From Streptomyces formicae (GTDB lineage: Bacteria; Actinomycetota; Actinomycetes; Streptomycetales; Streptomycetaceae): 64,000 nt of DNA. Below are positions 16,171 to 25,999 of the stretch, piece by piece (the stretch's first letter is position 1; each line of letters begins with the position of its first letter). The translations under genes and the position numbers were made by a program. The stretch covers positions 4,876,001 through 4,940,000 of the forward strand of contig NZ_CP022685.1 of the NCBI RefSeq assembly GCF_002556545.1. The letters run 5' to 3'. The notes beneath the pieces were generated by a model. The model did no database searches, was not told the DNA's origin, and was given only the letters and a program-made list of their open reading frames with translations.

Positions 16171-17127
16171 ATGCCTGCAGTGACTGTCGAGAACCCGCTG
16201 ACCCTGTCCCGGGTGGTGGCCCCGGCCGATGCCACGGCGCGCCCCGTGCTGACGGTGACGACCGCGCCGAGCGGTTTCGAGGGCGAGGGGTTCCCGGTGC
16301 GCCGGGCCTTCGCGGGAATCAATTACAAGCACCTCGACCCGTTCATCATGATGGACCAGATGGGCGAGGTGGAGTACGAGGCCGGAGAGCCCAAGGGGAC
16401 TCCCTGGCACCCGCACCGTGGCTTCGAGACGGTCACGTACCTGATCGACGGCACCTTCATCCACCAGGACTCCAACGGTGGCGGCGGCACCATCCAGAAC
16501 GGCGACACCCAGTGGATGACGGCGGGCTCGGGCCTGCTGCACATCGAGGCGCCGCCGGAGTCCCTCGTCCAGTCCGGCGGGCTCTTCCACGGCCTCCAGC
16601 TGTGGGTGAACCTGCCCGCGAGGGACAAGATGATGGACCCCCGCTACCAGGACATCCGCGGCGGCCAGGTCCAGCTGCTCACCACCCCCGACGGCGGCGC
16701 GCTGCTCCGCGTCATCGCCGGTGAGCTGGACGGACACCAGGGCCCCGGCATCACGCACACGCCGATCACGATGATCCACGCGACCGTGCGGCCGGGCGCC
16801 GAGGTGACGCTGCCCTGGCGCGAGGACTTCAACGGCCTCGCGTACGTCCTGGCCGGACGCGGCACCGTCGGTGCCGAGCGCCGTCCGGTGCACATGGGGC
16901 AGACCGCGGTCTTCGGCGCGGGCTCCTCGCTGACCGTCCGCGCGGACGAGCGGCAGGACGCGCACGCCCCCGACCTGGAGGTGGTGCTCCTCGGCGGGCA
17001 GCCGATCCGGGAGCCGATGGCGCACTACGGCCCGTTCGTGATGAACACCAGGGCCGAACTGGAGCAGGCCTTCGAGGACTTCCAGAAGGGTCTGCTGGGT
17101 ACCGTCCCGGCGGTCCACGGCATGTGA
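16171..17127 (+). CDS. Pirin-family bicupin protein
   Basis: 318 residues; GAGGAGGT sits eight bases before ATG 16171. The N-terminal cupin has the iron site HPHRGFETVTYLIDG (two His) and GLLHIEAPPE (His and Glu), the four ligands of pirins; a second cupin covers about 185-285. Pirins act as redox-responsive regulators or as quercetinase-like dioxygenases; which applies here is unknown. The gene stands alone between two terminators. Confidence 0.9.
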   Translation: MPAVTVENPLTLSRVVAPADATARPVLTVTTAPSGFEGEGFPVRRAFAGINYKHLDPFIMMDQMGEVEYEAGEPKGTPWHPHRGFETVTYLIDGTFIHQDSNGGGGTIQNGDTQWMTAGSGLLHIEAPPESLVQSGGLFHGLQLWVNLPARDKMMDPRYQDIRGGQVQLLTTPDGGALLRVIAGELDGHQGPGITHTPITMIHATVRPGAEVTLPWREDFNGLAYVLAGRGTVGAERRPVHMGQTAVFGAGSSLTVRADERQDAHAPDLEVVLLGGQPIREPMAHYGPFVMNTRAELEQAFEDFQKGLLGTVPAVHGM

Positions 17128-17196
17128 CCGGCGCCCCGCACCGCGCGGCGCGTGTGCTCCGGACGGCCCAGCCGTCCGCGCCGAGCCGCTGAATCA

Positions 17197-17238
17197 CGGG
17201 CCCGCCCGTCCTCGCGTCGCGCGGGACGGGCGGGCCCG
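17197..17238. terminator. Terminator of the pirin gene
   Basis: A perfect 15-bp stem CGGGCCCGCCCGTCC with its complement and a 12-nt loop, about 70 bases after the pirin stop. Confidence 0.8.
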
Positions 17239-17284
17239 ACTGTCATGTTGATGAGCCGCCGTCCTTGGAGGAATGGAGCCGCTC

Positions 17285-17869
17285 ATGAAGGCAAGCCCCC
17301 GTCGTACCGCCGTGCTCGCCCTGTCCTTGCTGTTCGCCCTGCCCGCCGTCGCGGGGTGTGCCGGGTCCACCGCGCAGTTCCCCGGCAGCGCGGTGGAGGG
17401 GCCGCGGCGGGACGACAAGGCGTTCGGGGCCCAGTGTCCGGAGGCCGTGCGGAACGCCTCCGGCATGCGGGCGCTGGACGCCGTCGGGCGGATGCCCCGG
17501 CTTTCGCGGTTCGCCGCGCTCGTCGACAGGGCCGGGGCGGCGGACATGTTCGCCTCGATGCAGAACGTCACCGTCTTCGTGCCGACGAACGAGGCGTTCG
17601 GCAAGCTGCCCGCCGACCGGCGCGAGGAGCTCACGGAGCCGAAGGGCGCGGGTGACGCGGTCCGTTCGCTGGTCGTCGCCCAGGACCTCACCAAGGACGA
17701 CCTGGCCGCGGGCCGCGCCTATCCGACGCTCCAGGAGGGCGTCGAGGTGCGCACGGCGGCGGCGGACGGCGGCGCGACGGTGGGCGGCGCGCGGGTGGTG
17801 TGCGGCAGCGTCACGACCAAGGACGCCCGGCTGCACCTCCTTGACGCGCTGCCCGCCCGGCGGGGGTGA
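17285..17869 (+). CDS. Fasciclin-domain lipoprotein
   Basis: 194 residues. ATG 17285 is preferred: it has GGAG six bases upstream, whereas the in-frame ATG at 17273 almost touches its GGAGG. A lipoprotein signal peptide ends in AVAGC (lipobox, Cys25). The rest is one FAS1 domain: FAALVDRAGAADMFASMQNVTVFVPTNEAFGKLP, then a shortened core ending in RLHLLDALPARRG. FAS1 domains mediate adhesion or protein contact at the cell surface. It is immediately followed by the giant surface-protein gene in the same direction, so both may build the cell surface. Confidence 0.87.
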   Translation: MKASPRRTAVLALSLLFALPAVAGCAGSTAQFPGSAVEGPRRDDKAFGAQCPEAVRNASGMRALDAVGRMPRLSRFAALVDRAGAADMFASMQNVTVFVPTNEAFGKLPADRREELTEPKGAGDAVRSLVVAQDLTKDDLAAGRAYPTLQEGVEVRTAAADGGATVGGARVVCGSVTTKDARLHLLDALPARRG

Positions 17870-18053
17870 CCCGCCGCACTGGCCCGTCGTCGCGACATCT
17901 GGTGGGCCGGGTGGATGAATGAGCCTACTGACTGCATGTCAGATAGTGGCGTTTTCGCTCCTCCGTGGCTTGCTGTGACGGTACGTGACGGTCGGCACGC
18001 AGAGTGACTGCTGCGGTGTGCGTCCGGCAGCCGAGTCCGAGAGCGGGATCGCG

Positions 18054-21000
18054 ATGCCCCCCTTCAGACGTCCGCAGGCGCCCGCCCCCACCCTCCGGCG
18101 CCTCCAGGTGCTGGGGCTGGTCCTCGCGCTCCTGATGTCCCTGCCCTACTGGGCCGAGGTCAGCAGCGCGCTGGGGGTGTCGCGCGGGGCGCGCGCGGTC
18201 GCGGGCGAGGGCAAGTACCCCGTGGACCGGCAGGGCCGCGTCCTGGCCGAGGTGCGGGAGGGGAAATCGGTCCGCTGGGTCGTCAACCTGCCCGACCTGG
18301 CGGCGGGCCGGGGCGGGGAGTCCCGGCTCACGGTGAAGGACACGATCGACGAACGGCTTGCGTACCGGCCGGGATCCCTGCGGACGCCACCGGGGGTCAC
18401 GAGCCAACTCGCAGCGGACAAGCTCCTGTTGACCGGACGCTATCCCGACGGCGTGGAGGGCCATGCCACGGTCGCCGCCGCGCCCTTCGAGGGAGGCAGG
18501 GCCCGGGTCGAGCTGAGCCCGGCCGACTTCTACGCGGACGGGCTTCCCACGGCCTCGCACGTACGGGGCTGGGGCGTGGTCCGCGTGGACGGCGCGGCGA
18601 CCGGCGTGCGGACGAAGGTCACGGTGCGGGACGCGGCGGGGAGGCCGGTCGCGGGTTTCGTCCAACGGGTGGTTTCGGGTGGCGTGTTGGACCTGAGTGG
18701 CCTCGGGTATCCGGTGCATCGCGCGGCCGGTACGTCGTACGACACGTCGAAGGTCACGGTCACGGCGAAGGGCGGCGAAGGCGGTGCGGGTGCCCGGATG
18801 GTGGTCGCGTTCAGTGGTGACGCGCCCCAGGTCTCCTACCGCACACGGGTGTTGAGGACCGGTGCCGAGAGCGGTGAGGTGCAGGGCCGGGCCGACGCGG
18901 TGGTCGACGGCAGGCGGCGGGCGCTGGCGGCCGCTCCGGTGCGGGTGGTCGTCGCCGTGGGGAAGCGGCCGGTGCGGCGTACGGAGGGGTCGCGGGGGCC
19001 TGTGGCGTCGAAGAGCCCGGCGGGTGCGTCCGGTTCGCCCCGCGCGCCACGTCCGGCACGCTCACTGAACACGCCCGGTCCACCGAGCGCGGGCGGCGCC
19101 GAGGGCTCCCGGGGCCGCCGCGCCACGGAGTCGTGCACCCCGGACACCGGCTTCACGCACTGCGTGCGCTACACGTCCAGCGGGGCCGACCAGACCTTCG
19201 CCGTACCGGCGGGGGTGAGCAGGCTCGACGTGCGGATGTGGGGCGCGGGCGGCGGACACGTGTCGACCTCGGTGCGCACCAGGGGCGGCGGCAGCGCGGG
19301 ATTCACCAAGGGCACGGTGGCGGTGACGCCCGGCGAGAGCCTGAAGGTGACGGCCGGCGCCGGCGGCACCATCAGCAGCGGGAGCAGGTCCTACGGGGGC
19401 GGCGGACTGGCCGGGACCGGCGCGAACTTCGCCGGTGGCGGCGGTGGCATGAGCGCCCTGTGGCGTACGACCGCGCCTCTGCTGATCGCGGGCGGCGGTG
19501 GTGGCGGGCCCGGCTCGACGGGCGGCACCGGCGACACCACCAACGCGGGCGGCGGCGGTGGCGGCGACACCGGCACCTACGTGGCCAACACGGACGGTCG
19601 GCAGGCGTGGTGGGGCAGGCAGGACGGGGGCGGGGTCACCGGCTCGACGGCGAACTGCGCCACGGCCCCCAAGGTGGGGGCGAAGTTCCAGGGCGGTGAC
19701 GGCGGCGGCAACCCCGTCGTGGTCGGCCAGCCCAACGGCGGTGGCGGTGGTGGCGGCGGCTACTGGGGCGGCGGCGGTGGCGGGTGCGCCGCCAACAACA
19801 CGTCCAGCGGTGGCGGCGGTGGCGGCGGATCCGGCTACGTCGGCGGTACGGGGGTCAGCGACGCCACGACGACGGCCGGTGCCTCGGCGACCGCCGCGAG
19901 CACGGACACCGCACCCGCGGGCGCCTCCGACGGGCAGTACGTGTCCGGTGTCGGCGTCGGTCGCGGTGCCAACACGTCGCACGTCGGCGGGGCGGGCATG
20001 GTGGTGATCCAGTACCGGGTCAAGGTCGGCCTCTCGATCACCAAGACACCGGCGACGGGCACGTACACGCCGGGATCCCCGCTGACGTACACGATCACGG
20101 CCACCAACAGCGGTCCCGCCCCGGCCGTCAGCGCGCGGATCACCGACCGGCTGCCCGACGCGCTCAAGGCGTTCACCTGGAGCTGCGCGGCGACCGAGGG
20201 CAGCTCGTGCGGCAGTACGACGACGGGGAGCGCCACCATCGACCGGCAGGTCGACATCGGGGTGGGCGGCAAGGTCACGTACACCGTCACGGGGACCGTG
20301 CCCGCCGACACGACGGGGCGGCTGACCAACAGCGCCTTCGTGACCAGACCCGCGGACTCGGTGGACGACAACTGCGACGCTTCCTGCCGCTCCGACTCCG
20401 CCCTGACGGCCGAGCCCAAGGCCGGACTTGAGATCACCAAGGTGCTGCTCACCTCGCCCGTCGTGCCGGGGCAGAAGGTCGAGTGGCGGGTCTCGGTGAA
20501 GAACAACGGTCCTTCGAAGGCCCGCGACGTCGTCGTCAAGGACGCCGTTCCCGCGGGCGTGAGCGCCACCACGATGGACGGCGCGTCCGTCTGCACGCTG
20601 GCGGACGGCCGTTACGCGTGCCCCGCGGTGGACATCGACCGAGGTGCGACCAAGTCCTGGACGCTGGAGGGCCGCCTCGACGCGGCCGCGACCGGCGCGC
20701 CGGAGAACACCGCGACCGTGACCGGAGGCCCCGACCCGAGCGCGAGCGAGCGCACGGCGGTGGCGTCGCCCTCTTCCGCGAGTCCGCAGGCCAACCTCCA
20801 GATCAGCAAGGTGCTCCAGACCTCGCCCGTCGTTCCGGGACAGGCCATCTCGTGGCGGGTCACGGTCTTCAACGCGGGCCCTTCGCTCGCCCGCGAGGTG
20901 GTCCTCAAGGACCGGGTGCCCGCCGGGGTGACCGGGGCGACCATGGACGGCGCGTCCGACTGCGTGCTCGCTGCCGGGGAGTTCACTTGCCCCGCCGTAC

Positions 21001-24000
21001 AGATCGAGCCGGGCCGCAACCGCTCCTGGACCCTGCGGGGCACGCTGGATCCGGACGCGACGACGACGCCGACGAACACGGCCCGGCTGACGGGCGGCCC
21101 CGACCCGAGCGCGACCGAACGGACCGCGGTCGCGTCGCCGACGGCGTCCCCGGAGCCGAGGGCGCACCTTGAGGTCACCAAGGTGTTGCTGACCTCGCCG
21201 GTCGTGCCCGGCGAGAAGATCGAGTGGCGGGTGACCGTCAAGAACGCCGGGCCCTCGCGGGCGCGGAACGTGGTGGTCAGGGACGCGGTACCGGCCGGTG
21301 TCGATTCGCCGTCCATGACGGGGGATTCGGTCTGCACGCTCGCCGACGGGACGTATGCGTGCGCGGCGGTGGAGATCGCGGCGGGTGCGACGAAGTCGTG
21401 GACGTTGAGCGGCACGCTGGACGCGGACGCGACGGCGACGCCGAGCAACTCGGCGACGGTGACGGGCGGTCCCGACCCGAGTACGGGTACGCACACGGCG
21501 GTGGCGTCTCCGAGCGGGAGTCCTGGGGCGCGGGCGCGCCTCGAGGTGACGAAGGTGTTGCTGACCTCGCCGGTCGTGCCCGGCGAGAAGATCGAGTGGC
21601 GGGTGACCGTCAAGAACGCCGGGCCCTCGCGGGCCCGTGACGTCCAGGTCAGCGACACCGTGCCGAGCGGGGTCGCGAAGGCGTCGATGACCGCCGACTC
21701 CGACGGCGCCGACTGTCCGGTCACCGGGGGCGTCGCGAAGTGTGCGGCGACCGACCTTGCCGTGGGTGCTGCCAAGGCGTACACGCTGAGCGCGACCCTG
21801 GACGCGGGCGCCACCACCACGCCGACGAACACGGCGACCGTGACCGGCGGGCCCGACCCGAGTGCCGCCACGCGTACGGCCGTCGCCTCGCCCAGCGGGT
21901 CCCCCGAAGCCCGCGCGCGGCTGAGCATCTCCAAGGTGCTGCTGACGTCGCCGGTCGTGCCGGGCGAGAAGATCCAGTGGCGGGTGACCGTCAGGAACAA
22001 TGGGCCTTCGCTGGCCCGGGACGTCGTCGTACGCGACGAGATCCCGGACCAGGTGGTGGGCGCGAAGCTGACCGACGACGCCAACCGCGCGGCGTGTCCC
22101 GTCACTTCGGGCACCGCCGTGTGCCCGGCGGTCCAACTGGCCGTGGGTGCCTCCCGGTCGTACACCCTGGAGGGCACGCTCGCCCAGGACGCGGACGGCG
22201 TGCCGGAGAACACCGCGACGGTCACGGGCGGGCCCGACCCGGACGGTGCCACGCGCACGGCGGTGGCGTCGCCGTCCGGCAGCGTCGCCCCGAGGGCGGA
22301 CGTCACGGTCACCAAGACGCTGGTCACCTCGCCGGTCGTGCCGGGGGCGGACATCGAGTGGCGGGTGACGGTCACCAACAACGGCCCGTCCAGGGCCAAG
22401 AACCTGGTCGTACGCGACCGGATCCCCACCGATGTGGACGAGCCGCGCTTCCGCGGGCCTGCCGACGAGGCGTGCCCGGTCACGGACGGCGAGGCGGTCT
22501 GCGAGCCCTTCGACCTGGCGGTGGGCGCGTCGCGGTCGTTCACCCTGGACGGCACGCTCGACCCGGACGCCACCTCCGCGCCGCGGAACACGGCACGGGT
22601 CACCGGAGGACCCGGCCCGAGCGCCACCGAGCGCACGGCGGTCGCCTCCGCCACCTCGGCCGCGCCCCGGGCGTCCCTCGTCGTGACGAAGGTGCTCGTG
22701 ACGTCGCCCGTCGTGCCGGGCGGGGAGATCACGTGGCGGGTGACGGTCAAGAACAACGGGCCTTCGCGGGCACGGAACGTGGTGGTCGAGGACACGGTTC
22801 CGGCCGGCGTCGACTCGCCCGCCATGACTGGGGACTCGACCTGCACGCTCACGGAAGGGACGTACGCGTGCGCGGCCGTGGAGATCGCGGCCGGTGCCTC
22901 GAAGACGTGGGCGCTGAGCGGGACCCTGGACCCGGACGCCACGACCACGCCGAACAACTCCGTGCGGGTGACGGGCGGTCCGGACCCGAGCGCGAGCACG
23001 CGGACGGCCGTGGCGTCCCCGACGGCCTCCCCGCAGGCGCGGGCGCGGCTCGAAGTGACGAAGACGCTGGTCACCTCGCCGGTCGTGCCGGGCGAGAAGA
23101 TCGAGTGGCGGGTGACGGTCAAGAACAACGGGCCTTCGCGGGCGCGTGACGTGGTCGTGCGGGACCGGGTGCCCGACGGCGTCGAGGGAGCCGTGATGCG
23201 CGGCTGCGCCCTGACGTCGGGCGAGTTCGTCTGCGAGCCGGTGGAGATCGCCGCGGGTGCGACGAAGTCGTGGACGCTGAGCGGGACCCTGGATCCGGAC
23301 GCGACGGCGGCGCCGGTGAACACGGTGACGGTGACGGGTGGTACTGATCCGCGTACGGGTACGCATACGGCGGTGGCGTCCCCGTCGGGCTCGCCGGACG
23401 GGAGTGCGCGGCTTGAGGTGACGAAGGTGCTGGTCACCTCGCCGGTCGTGCCCGGGGAGAAGATCGAGTGGCGGGTGACGGTCAAGAACAACGGGCCTTC
23501 GCGGGCGCGTGACGTGGTCGTGCGGGACCGGGTGCCGAGCGGGGTCAAGAAGGTCTCGATGAGCGGGAGTTCGAGCTGCGCGCTCGCGGGCGGTGAGTAC
23601 ACCTGCGACGCCGTGGAGATCGCCACGGGTGCCTCGAAGACGTGGACGTTGAGCGGGACCCTGGACGCGGACGCCACGACCACCCCGTCGAACGCGGTGA
23701 CGGTGACGGGCGGGCCCGACCCCGGGACGCCCACCCACGCGGTGACCGCGACGCCCACGGCCTCGCCGAGCCACCGCACGTCCCTGGTCGTCTCCAAGGT
23801 CCTCGTGACCTCCCCGGTGCTGCCGGGGCGGCCGGTCCAGTGGCGGGTCACGGTGACCAACAACGGGCCCTCGGACGCCGGGCTCGTCAACGTCGTCGAG
23901 CGGGTGCCCGCCGGGGTCACGGACCACTCCATGAGGGGTGACGGGGCGTGCGCTCCCGGCAAGGAGGACGACAGCTACCTCTGCTCCGTCGACGCGCTCG

Positions 24001-25946
24001 CGGCCGGTGCGTCCGCCACCTGGACGCTGACCGGCACTCTGGACGCCGATGCCAAGGCGGCGCCCGCCAACACGGTCACCGTGATCGAGGGGCCGGTGCC
24101 GAGCCACACCGACGACACCACCGGCAAGAAGGCGACCGCGAGCCCCGTCGCCGCGCAGCGCGTCGAGCTGTCCAAGCGGGTGGACCGCACGGCGGTCGGC
24201 GCGGGCGGCACGGTGACGTACACGATCACCGCGGCCAACACCGGAGGAAACGACGCCGGCGGGGTCACCGTCCAGGACGACCTCGCAGGGGTCGTGGACG
24301 AGGCCGCGTACAACGACGACGCGAAGGCGACCGTCGACGGCGAGGCGACCGCGAACCGGCCCTCGTACGCGGCGCCCCTGCTGACCTGGACGGGAGACAT
24401 CCCGCGCGGCAAGAGCGTCGAGATCGTCTACACCGTGACGCTGCCCAAAACGTTGCGCACCGGTACCGACCGACGCCTGGTCAACGAGGTGAGCAGCGAG
24501 ACCCCGGGGTCCACCTGCCGCAAGGCCGTCGCCGCCGCCGCGTGCACGACCAGCACCGGAGTGTCCGACACGACGCTGAAGAAGTCCGTGTCGCCGGGCC
24601 GTCCGCAGGCGGGCGAGAAGGTGACGTACACGGTCGAGGTGCGCAACGCGGGACGGGCCGACAGCAAGGGCTACACGTTCACCGACGACCTCGCCGACGT
24701 CCTGGACGACGCGCGCTGGAACGGTGACGCGGCCGCCGACACCGGTCCCGAGCCGGTCTTCGACGTGGGCGCGAAGAAGCTGACCTGGACCGGTGACGTC
24801 CCGGCCGGAGAGGTCGTGACGATCACGTACTCGGTGACCGTCGGCAGCCCTCCGGGGGGTGACCAGCGGCTCACCAACCGGGTCACCTCACCGAAGCCCG
24901 GGTCCAACTGCCCGCCCCGGCCCGCGCGTTCGGGCCCCGAGTGCGCCACCGGCACCACCGGGGACGACGGCGTCGTCAGACGGCTGCGGATCGCGCACAC
25001 GGTCGACAAGGCCGTGGCGAGGCCGGGCGAGAAGGTGACGTACACGGTGCGGATCACCAACCCGGGCAGCGCGCCGTACGAGCGGCCCGCCGCCACGGTC
25101 GGCCTCGACGAGGTCCTGGACGACGCCACGTACAACGGCGACGCCGCGGCCGACGTGGGCGAGGTGAGGGTCACGGGCGCACCGAGCGGGCGCGCGCTCC
25201 TCGCGGCCCGCGCCGACCGCGCCGACGTCCGCTGGAGCGCGGCGCGGCTCGCCCCGGGCGAACAGGCCGTGGTGACCTACTCGGTCACGGTCCGCAAGCC
25301 GCTGAGCGGCGACGCGACGATGACGTCCTACGCCTTCACGCCGGGACAGCCCAGCAACTGCCCCGTGGACGACGACTCGCGTCGTGAATGCCTGGCGCGT
25401 ACGACGATCAAGGGCGACGCGGCCGCCGCGCTGACGTACGCCAAGTCCTACCAGGGGCCGCACGAGCCCAGGCCCGGCGACGTCGTGACGTACACCGTCA
25501 TCGTCGCCAACCGGGGCGAGGGCGACGCGAAGGGCGCCGGGTTCACCGACGACCTGTCCCGGGTCATCGACGACGCCGCCTACCTGCGGGATGCCCGCGC
25601 CACCGGCGGCAGCGTCTCCTACGCGGCGCCCGTGCTGCGCTGGAGGGGCGACGTGGCGGCCGGGCGGGCCGTATCGGTGACGTACTCCTTCGAGGTCAGG
25701 AAGGCCGAGCGGCTCGGCGACAGGACCCTCACCAACCGGATCGTCTCGACCGGGCCCGGCGGCAACTGCCGCGCGGGCTCCGGCGATCCGGACTGCGGCG
25801 TCACCGGCGTCGTCGTCAGGCCGGGCCCCGTCCTGCCGCCCACCGGCAGCCGCGCGCTGCTGTACGGCGGGGCGGCCGCGCTGGTCGTGCTCTCGGGTCT
25901 TGCCCTGATGCTGATGGTGCGGACGCGGCGCAGGGGACGGGTGTAG
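18054..25946 (+). CDS. Giant LPXTG-type wall-anchored protein with glycine-rich domain and 15 DUF11-like repeats
   Basis: 2,630 residues from ATG 18054, chosen because it places a signal peptide at the N-terminus (RRLQ then a hydrophobic core about 18-35); an earlier GTG at 17985 lacks signals. Architecture: Ig-like adhesin-type region about 45-330; Pro/Ala/Ser linker; glycine-rich domain about 378-656 beginning TFAVPAGVSRLDVRMWGAGG; one classic DUF11 repeat from 658; ten nearly identical ~124-residue repeats from 790 to 2035 (each starting like ARLEVTKVLVTSPVVPG and WRVTVKNNGPSRARDVVVRD); four divergent repeats from 2036, 2174, 2310 and 2459; then LPPTG at 2594-2598, a hydrophobic helix and RTRRRGRV. 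This is a sortase substrate on the cell wall, probably a stalk-like adhesin. No sortase gene lies nearby. Function in adhesion is inferred from architecture. Confidence 0.9.
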   Translation: MPPFRRPQAPAPTLRRLQVLGLVLALLMSLPYWAEVSSALGVSRGARAVAGEGKYPVDRQGRVLAEVREGKSVRWVVNLPDLAAGRGGESRLTVKDTIDERLAYRPGSLRTPPGVTSQLAADKLLLTGRYPDGVEGHATVAAAPFEGGRARVELSPADFYADGLPTASHVRGWGVVRVDGAATGVRTKVTVRDAAGRPVAGFVQRVVSGGVLDLSGLGYPVHRAAGTSYDTSKVTVTAKGGEGGAGARMVVAFSGDAPQVSYRTRVLRTGAESGEVQGRADAVVDGRRRALAAAPVRVVVAVGKRPVRRTEGSRGPVASKSPAGASGSPRAPRPARSLNTPGPPSAGGAEGSRGRRATESCTPDTGFTHCVRYTSSGADQTFAVPAGVSRLDVRMWGAGGGHVSTSVRTRGGGSAGFTKGTVAVTPGESLKVTAGAGGTISSGSRSYGGGGLAGTGANFAGGGGGMSALWRTTAPLLIAGGGGGGPGSTGGTGDTTNAGGGGGGDTGTYVANTDGRQAWWGRQDGGGVTGSTANCATAPKVGAKFQGGDGGGNPVVVGQPNGGGGGGGGYWGGGGGGCAANNTSSGGGGGGGSGYVGGTGVSDATTTAGASATAASTDTAPAGASDGQYVSGVGVGRGANTSHVGGAGMVVIQYRVKVGLSITKTPATGTYTPGSPLTYTITATNSGPAPAVSARITDRLPDALKAFTWSCAATEGSSCGSTTTGSATIDRQVDIGVGGKVTYTVTGTVPADTTGRLTNSAFVTRPADSVDDNCDASCRSDSALTAEPKAGLEITKVLLTSPVVPGQKVEWRVSVKNNGPSKARDVVVKDAVPAGVSATTMDGASVCTLADGRYACPAVDIDRGATKSWTLEGRLDAAATGAPENTATVTGGPDPSASERTAVASPSSASPQANLQISKVLQTSPVVPGQAISWRVTVFNAGPSLAREVVLKDRVPAGVTGATMDGASDCVLAAGEFTCPAVQIEPGRNRSWTLRGTLDPDATTTPTNTARLTGGPDPSATERTAVASPTASPEPRAHLEVTKVLLTSPVVPGEKIEWRVTVKNAGPSRARNVVVRDAVPAGVDSPSMTGDSVCTLADGTYACAAVEIAAGATKSWTLSGTLDADATATPSNSATVTGGPDPSTGTHTAVASPSGSPGARARLEVTKVLLTSPVVPGEKIEWRVTVKNAGPSRARDVQVSDTVPSGVAKASMTADSDGADCPVTGGVAKCAATDLAVGAAKAYTLSATLDAGATTTPTNTATVTGGPDPSAATRTAVASPSGSPEARARLSISKVLLTSPVVPGEKIQWRVTVRNNGPSLARDVVVRDEIPDQVVGAKLTDDANRAACPVTSGTAVCPAVQLAVGASRSYTLEGTLAQDADGVPENTATVTGGPDPDGATRTAVASPSGSVAPRADVTVTKTLVTSPVVPGADIEWRVTVTNNGPSRAKNLVVRDRIPTDVDEPRFRGPADEACPVTDGEAVCEPFDLAVGASRSFTLDGTLDPDATSAPRNTARVTGGPGPSATERTAVASATSAAPRASLVVTKVLVTSPVVPGGEITWRVTVKNNGPSRARNVVVEDTVPAGVDSPAMTGDSTCTLTEGTYACAAVEIAAGASKTWALSGTLDPDATTTPNNSVRVTGGPDPSASTRTAVASPTASPQARARLEVTKTLVTSPVVPGEKIEWRVTVKNNGPSRARDVVVRDRVPDGVEGAVMRGCALTSGEFVCEPVEIAAGATKSWTLSGTLDPDATAAPVNTVTVTGGTDPRTGTHTAVASPSGSPDGSARLEVTKVLVTSPVVPGEKIEWRVTVKNNGPSRARDVVVRDRVPSGVKKVSMSGSSSCALAGGEYTCDAVEIATGASKTWTLSGTLDADATTTPSNAVTVTGGPDPGTPTHAVTATPTASPSHRTSLVVSKVLVTSPVLPGRPVQWRVTVTNNGPSDAGLVNVVERVPAGVTDHSMRGDGACAPGKEDDSYLCSVDALAAGASATWTLTGTLDADAKAAPANTVTVIEGPVPSHTDDTTGKKATASPVAAQRVELSKRVDRTAVGAGGTVTYTITAANTGGNDAGGVTVQDDLAGVVDEAAYNDDAKATVDGEATANRPSYAAPLLTWTGDIPRGKSVEIVYTVTLPKTLRTGTDRRLVNEVSSETPGSTCRKAVAAAACTTSTGVSDTTLKKSVSPGRPQAGEKVTYTVEVRNAGRADSKGYTFTDDLADVLDDARWNGDAAADTGPEPVFDVGAKKLTWTGDVPAGEVVTITYSVTVGSPPGGDQRLTNRVTSPKPGSNCPPRPARSGPECATGTTGDDGVVRRLRIAHTVDKAVARPGEKVTYTVRITNPGSAPYERPAATVGLDEVLDDATYNGDAAADVGEVRVTGAPSGRALLAARADRADVRWSAARLAPGEQAVVTYSVTVRKPLSGDATMTSYAFTPGQPSNCPVDDDSRRECLARTTIKGDAAAALTYAKSYQGPHEPRPGDVVTYTVIVANRGEGDAKGAGFTDDLSRVIDDAAYLRDARATGGSVSYAAPVLRWRGDVAAGRAVSVTYSFEVRKAERLGDRTLTNRIVSTGPGGNCRAGSGDPDCGVTGVVVRPGPVLPPTGSRALLYGGAAALVVLSGLALMLMVRTRRRGRV
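20421..24158 (+). repeat. Ten-copy tandem array of ~372-bp repeats within the surface-protein gene
   Basis: Repeat starts are at 20421, 20790, 21162, 21534, 21915, 22296, 22671, 23043, 23406 and 23778, so periods are 363-381 bp and always whole codons. Long stretches are identical between copies, for example the segment coding VVPGEKIEWRVTVKN in copies 3 and 4 and in 8 and 9. Homogenisation by recombination is likely and copy number may vary between strains. Confidence 0.9.
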
Positions 25947-25999
25947 CGGGCGGCCGTACATAACGTGCGGGTTCCGCGGGGCCGTGCTCGGGTAGGAGG

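Noticed and set aside
20612..23962. A 1,116-codon minus-strand frame over the same repeats
   Set aside because: Its apparent repeats mirror the DUF11 array on the other strand; no start signals or recognisable family.
19062..24107. A 1,681-codon open frame on the minus strand opposite the surface-protein gene
   Set aside because: It is the GC-bias shadow of the repeated plus-strand gene, with Arg/His/Gly-rich meaningless sequence and no domain.
20421..24158. Regular repeats suggesting a CRISPR array
   Set aside because: Units are ~372 bp, coding and in frame; there are no short repeat-spacer units or cas genes.
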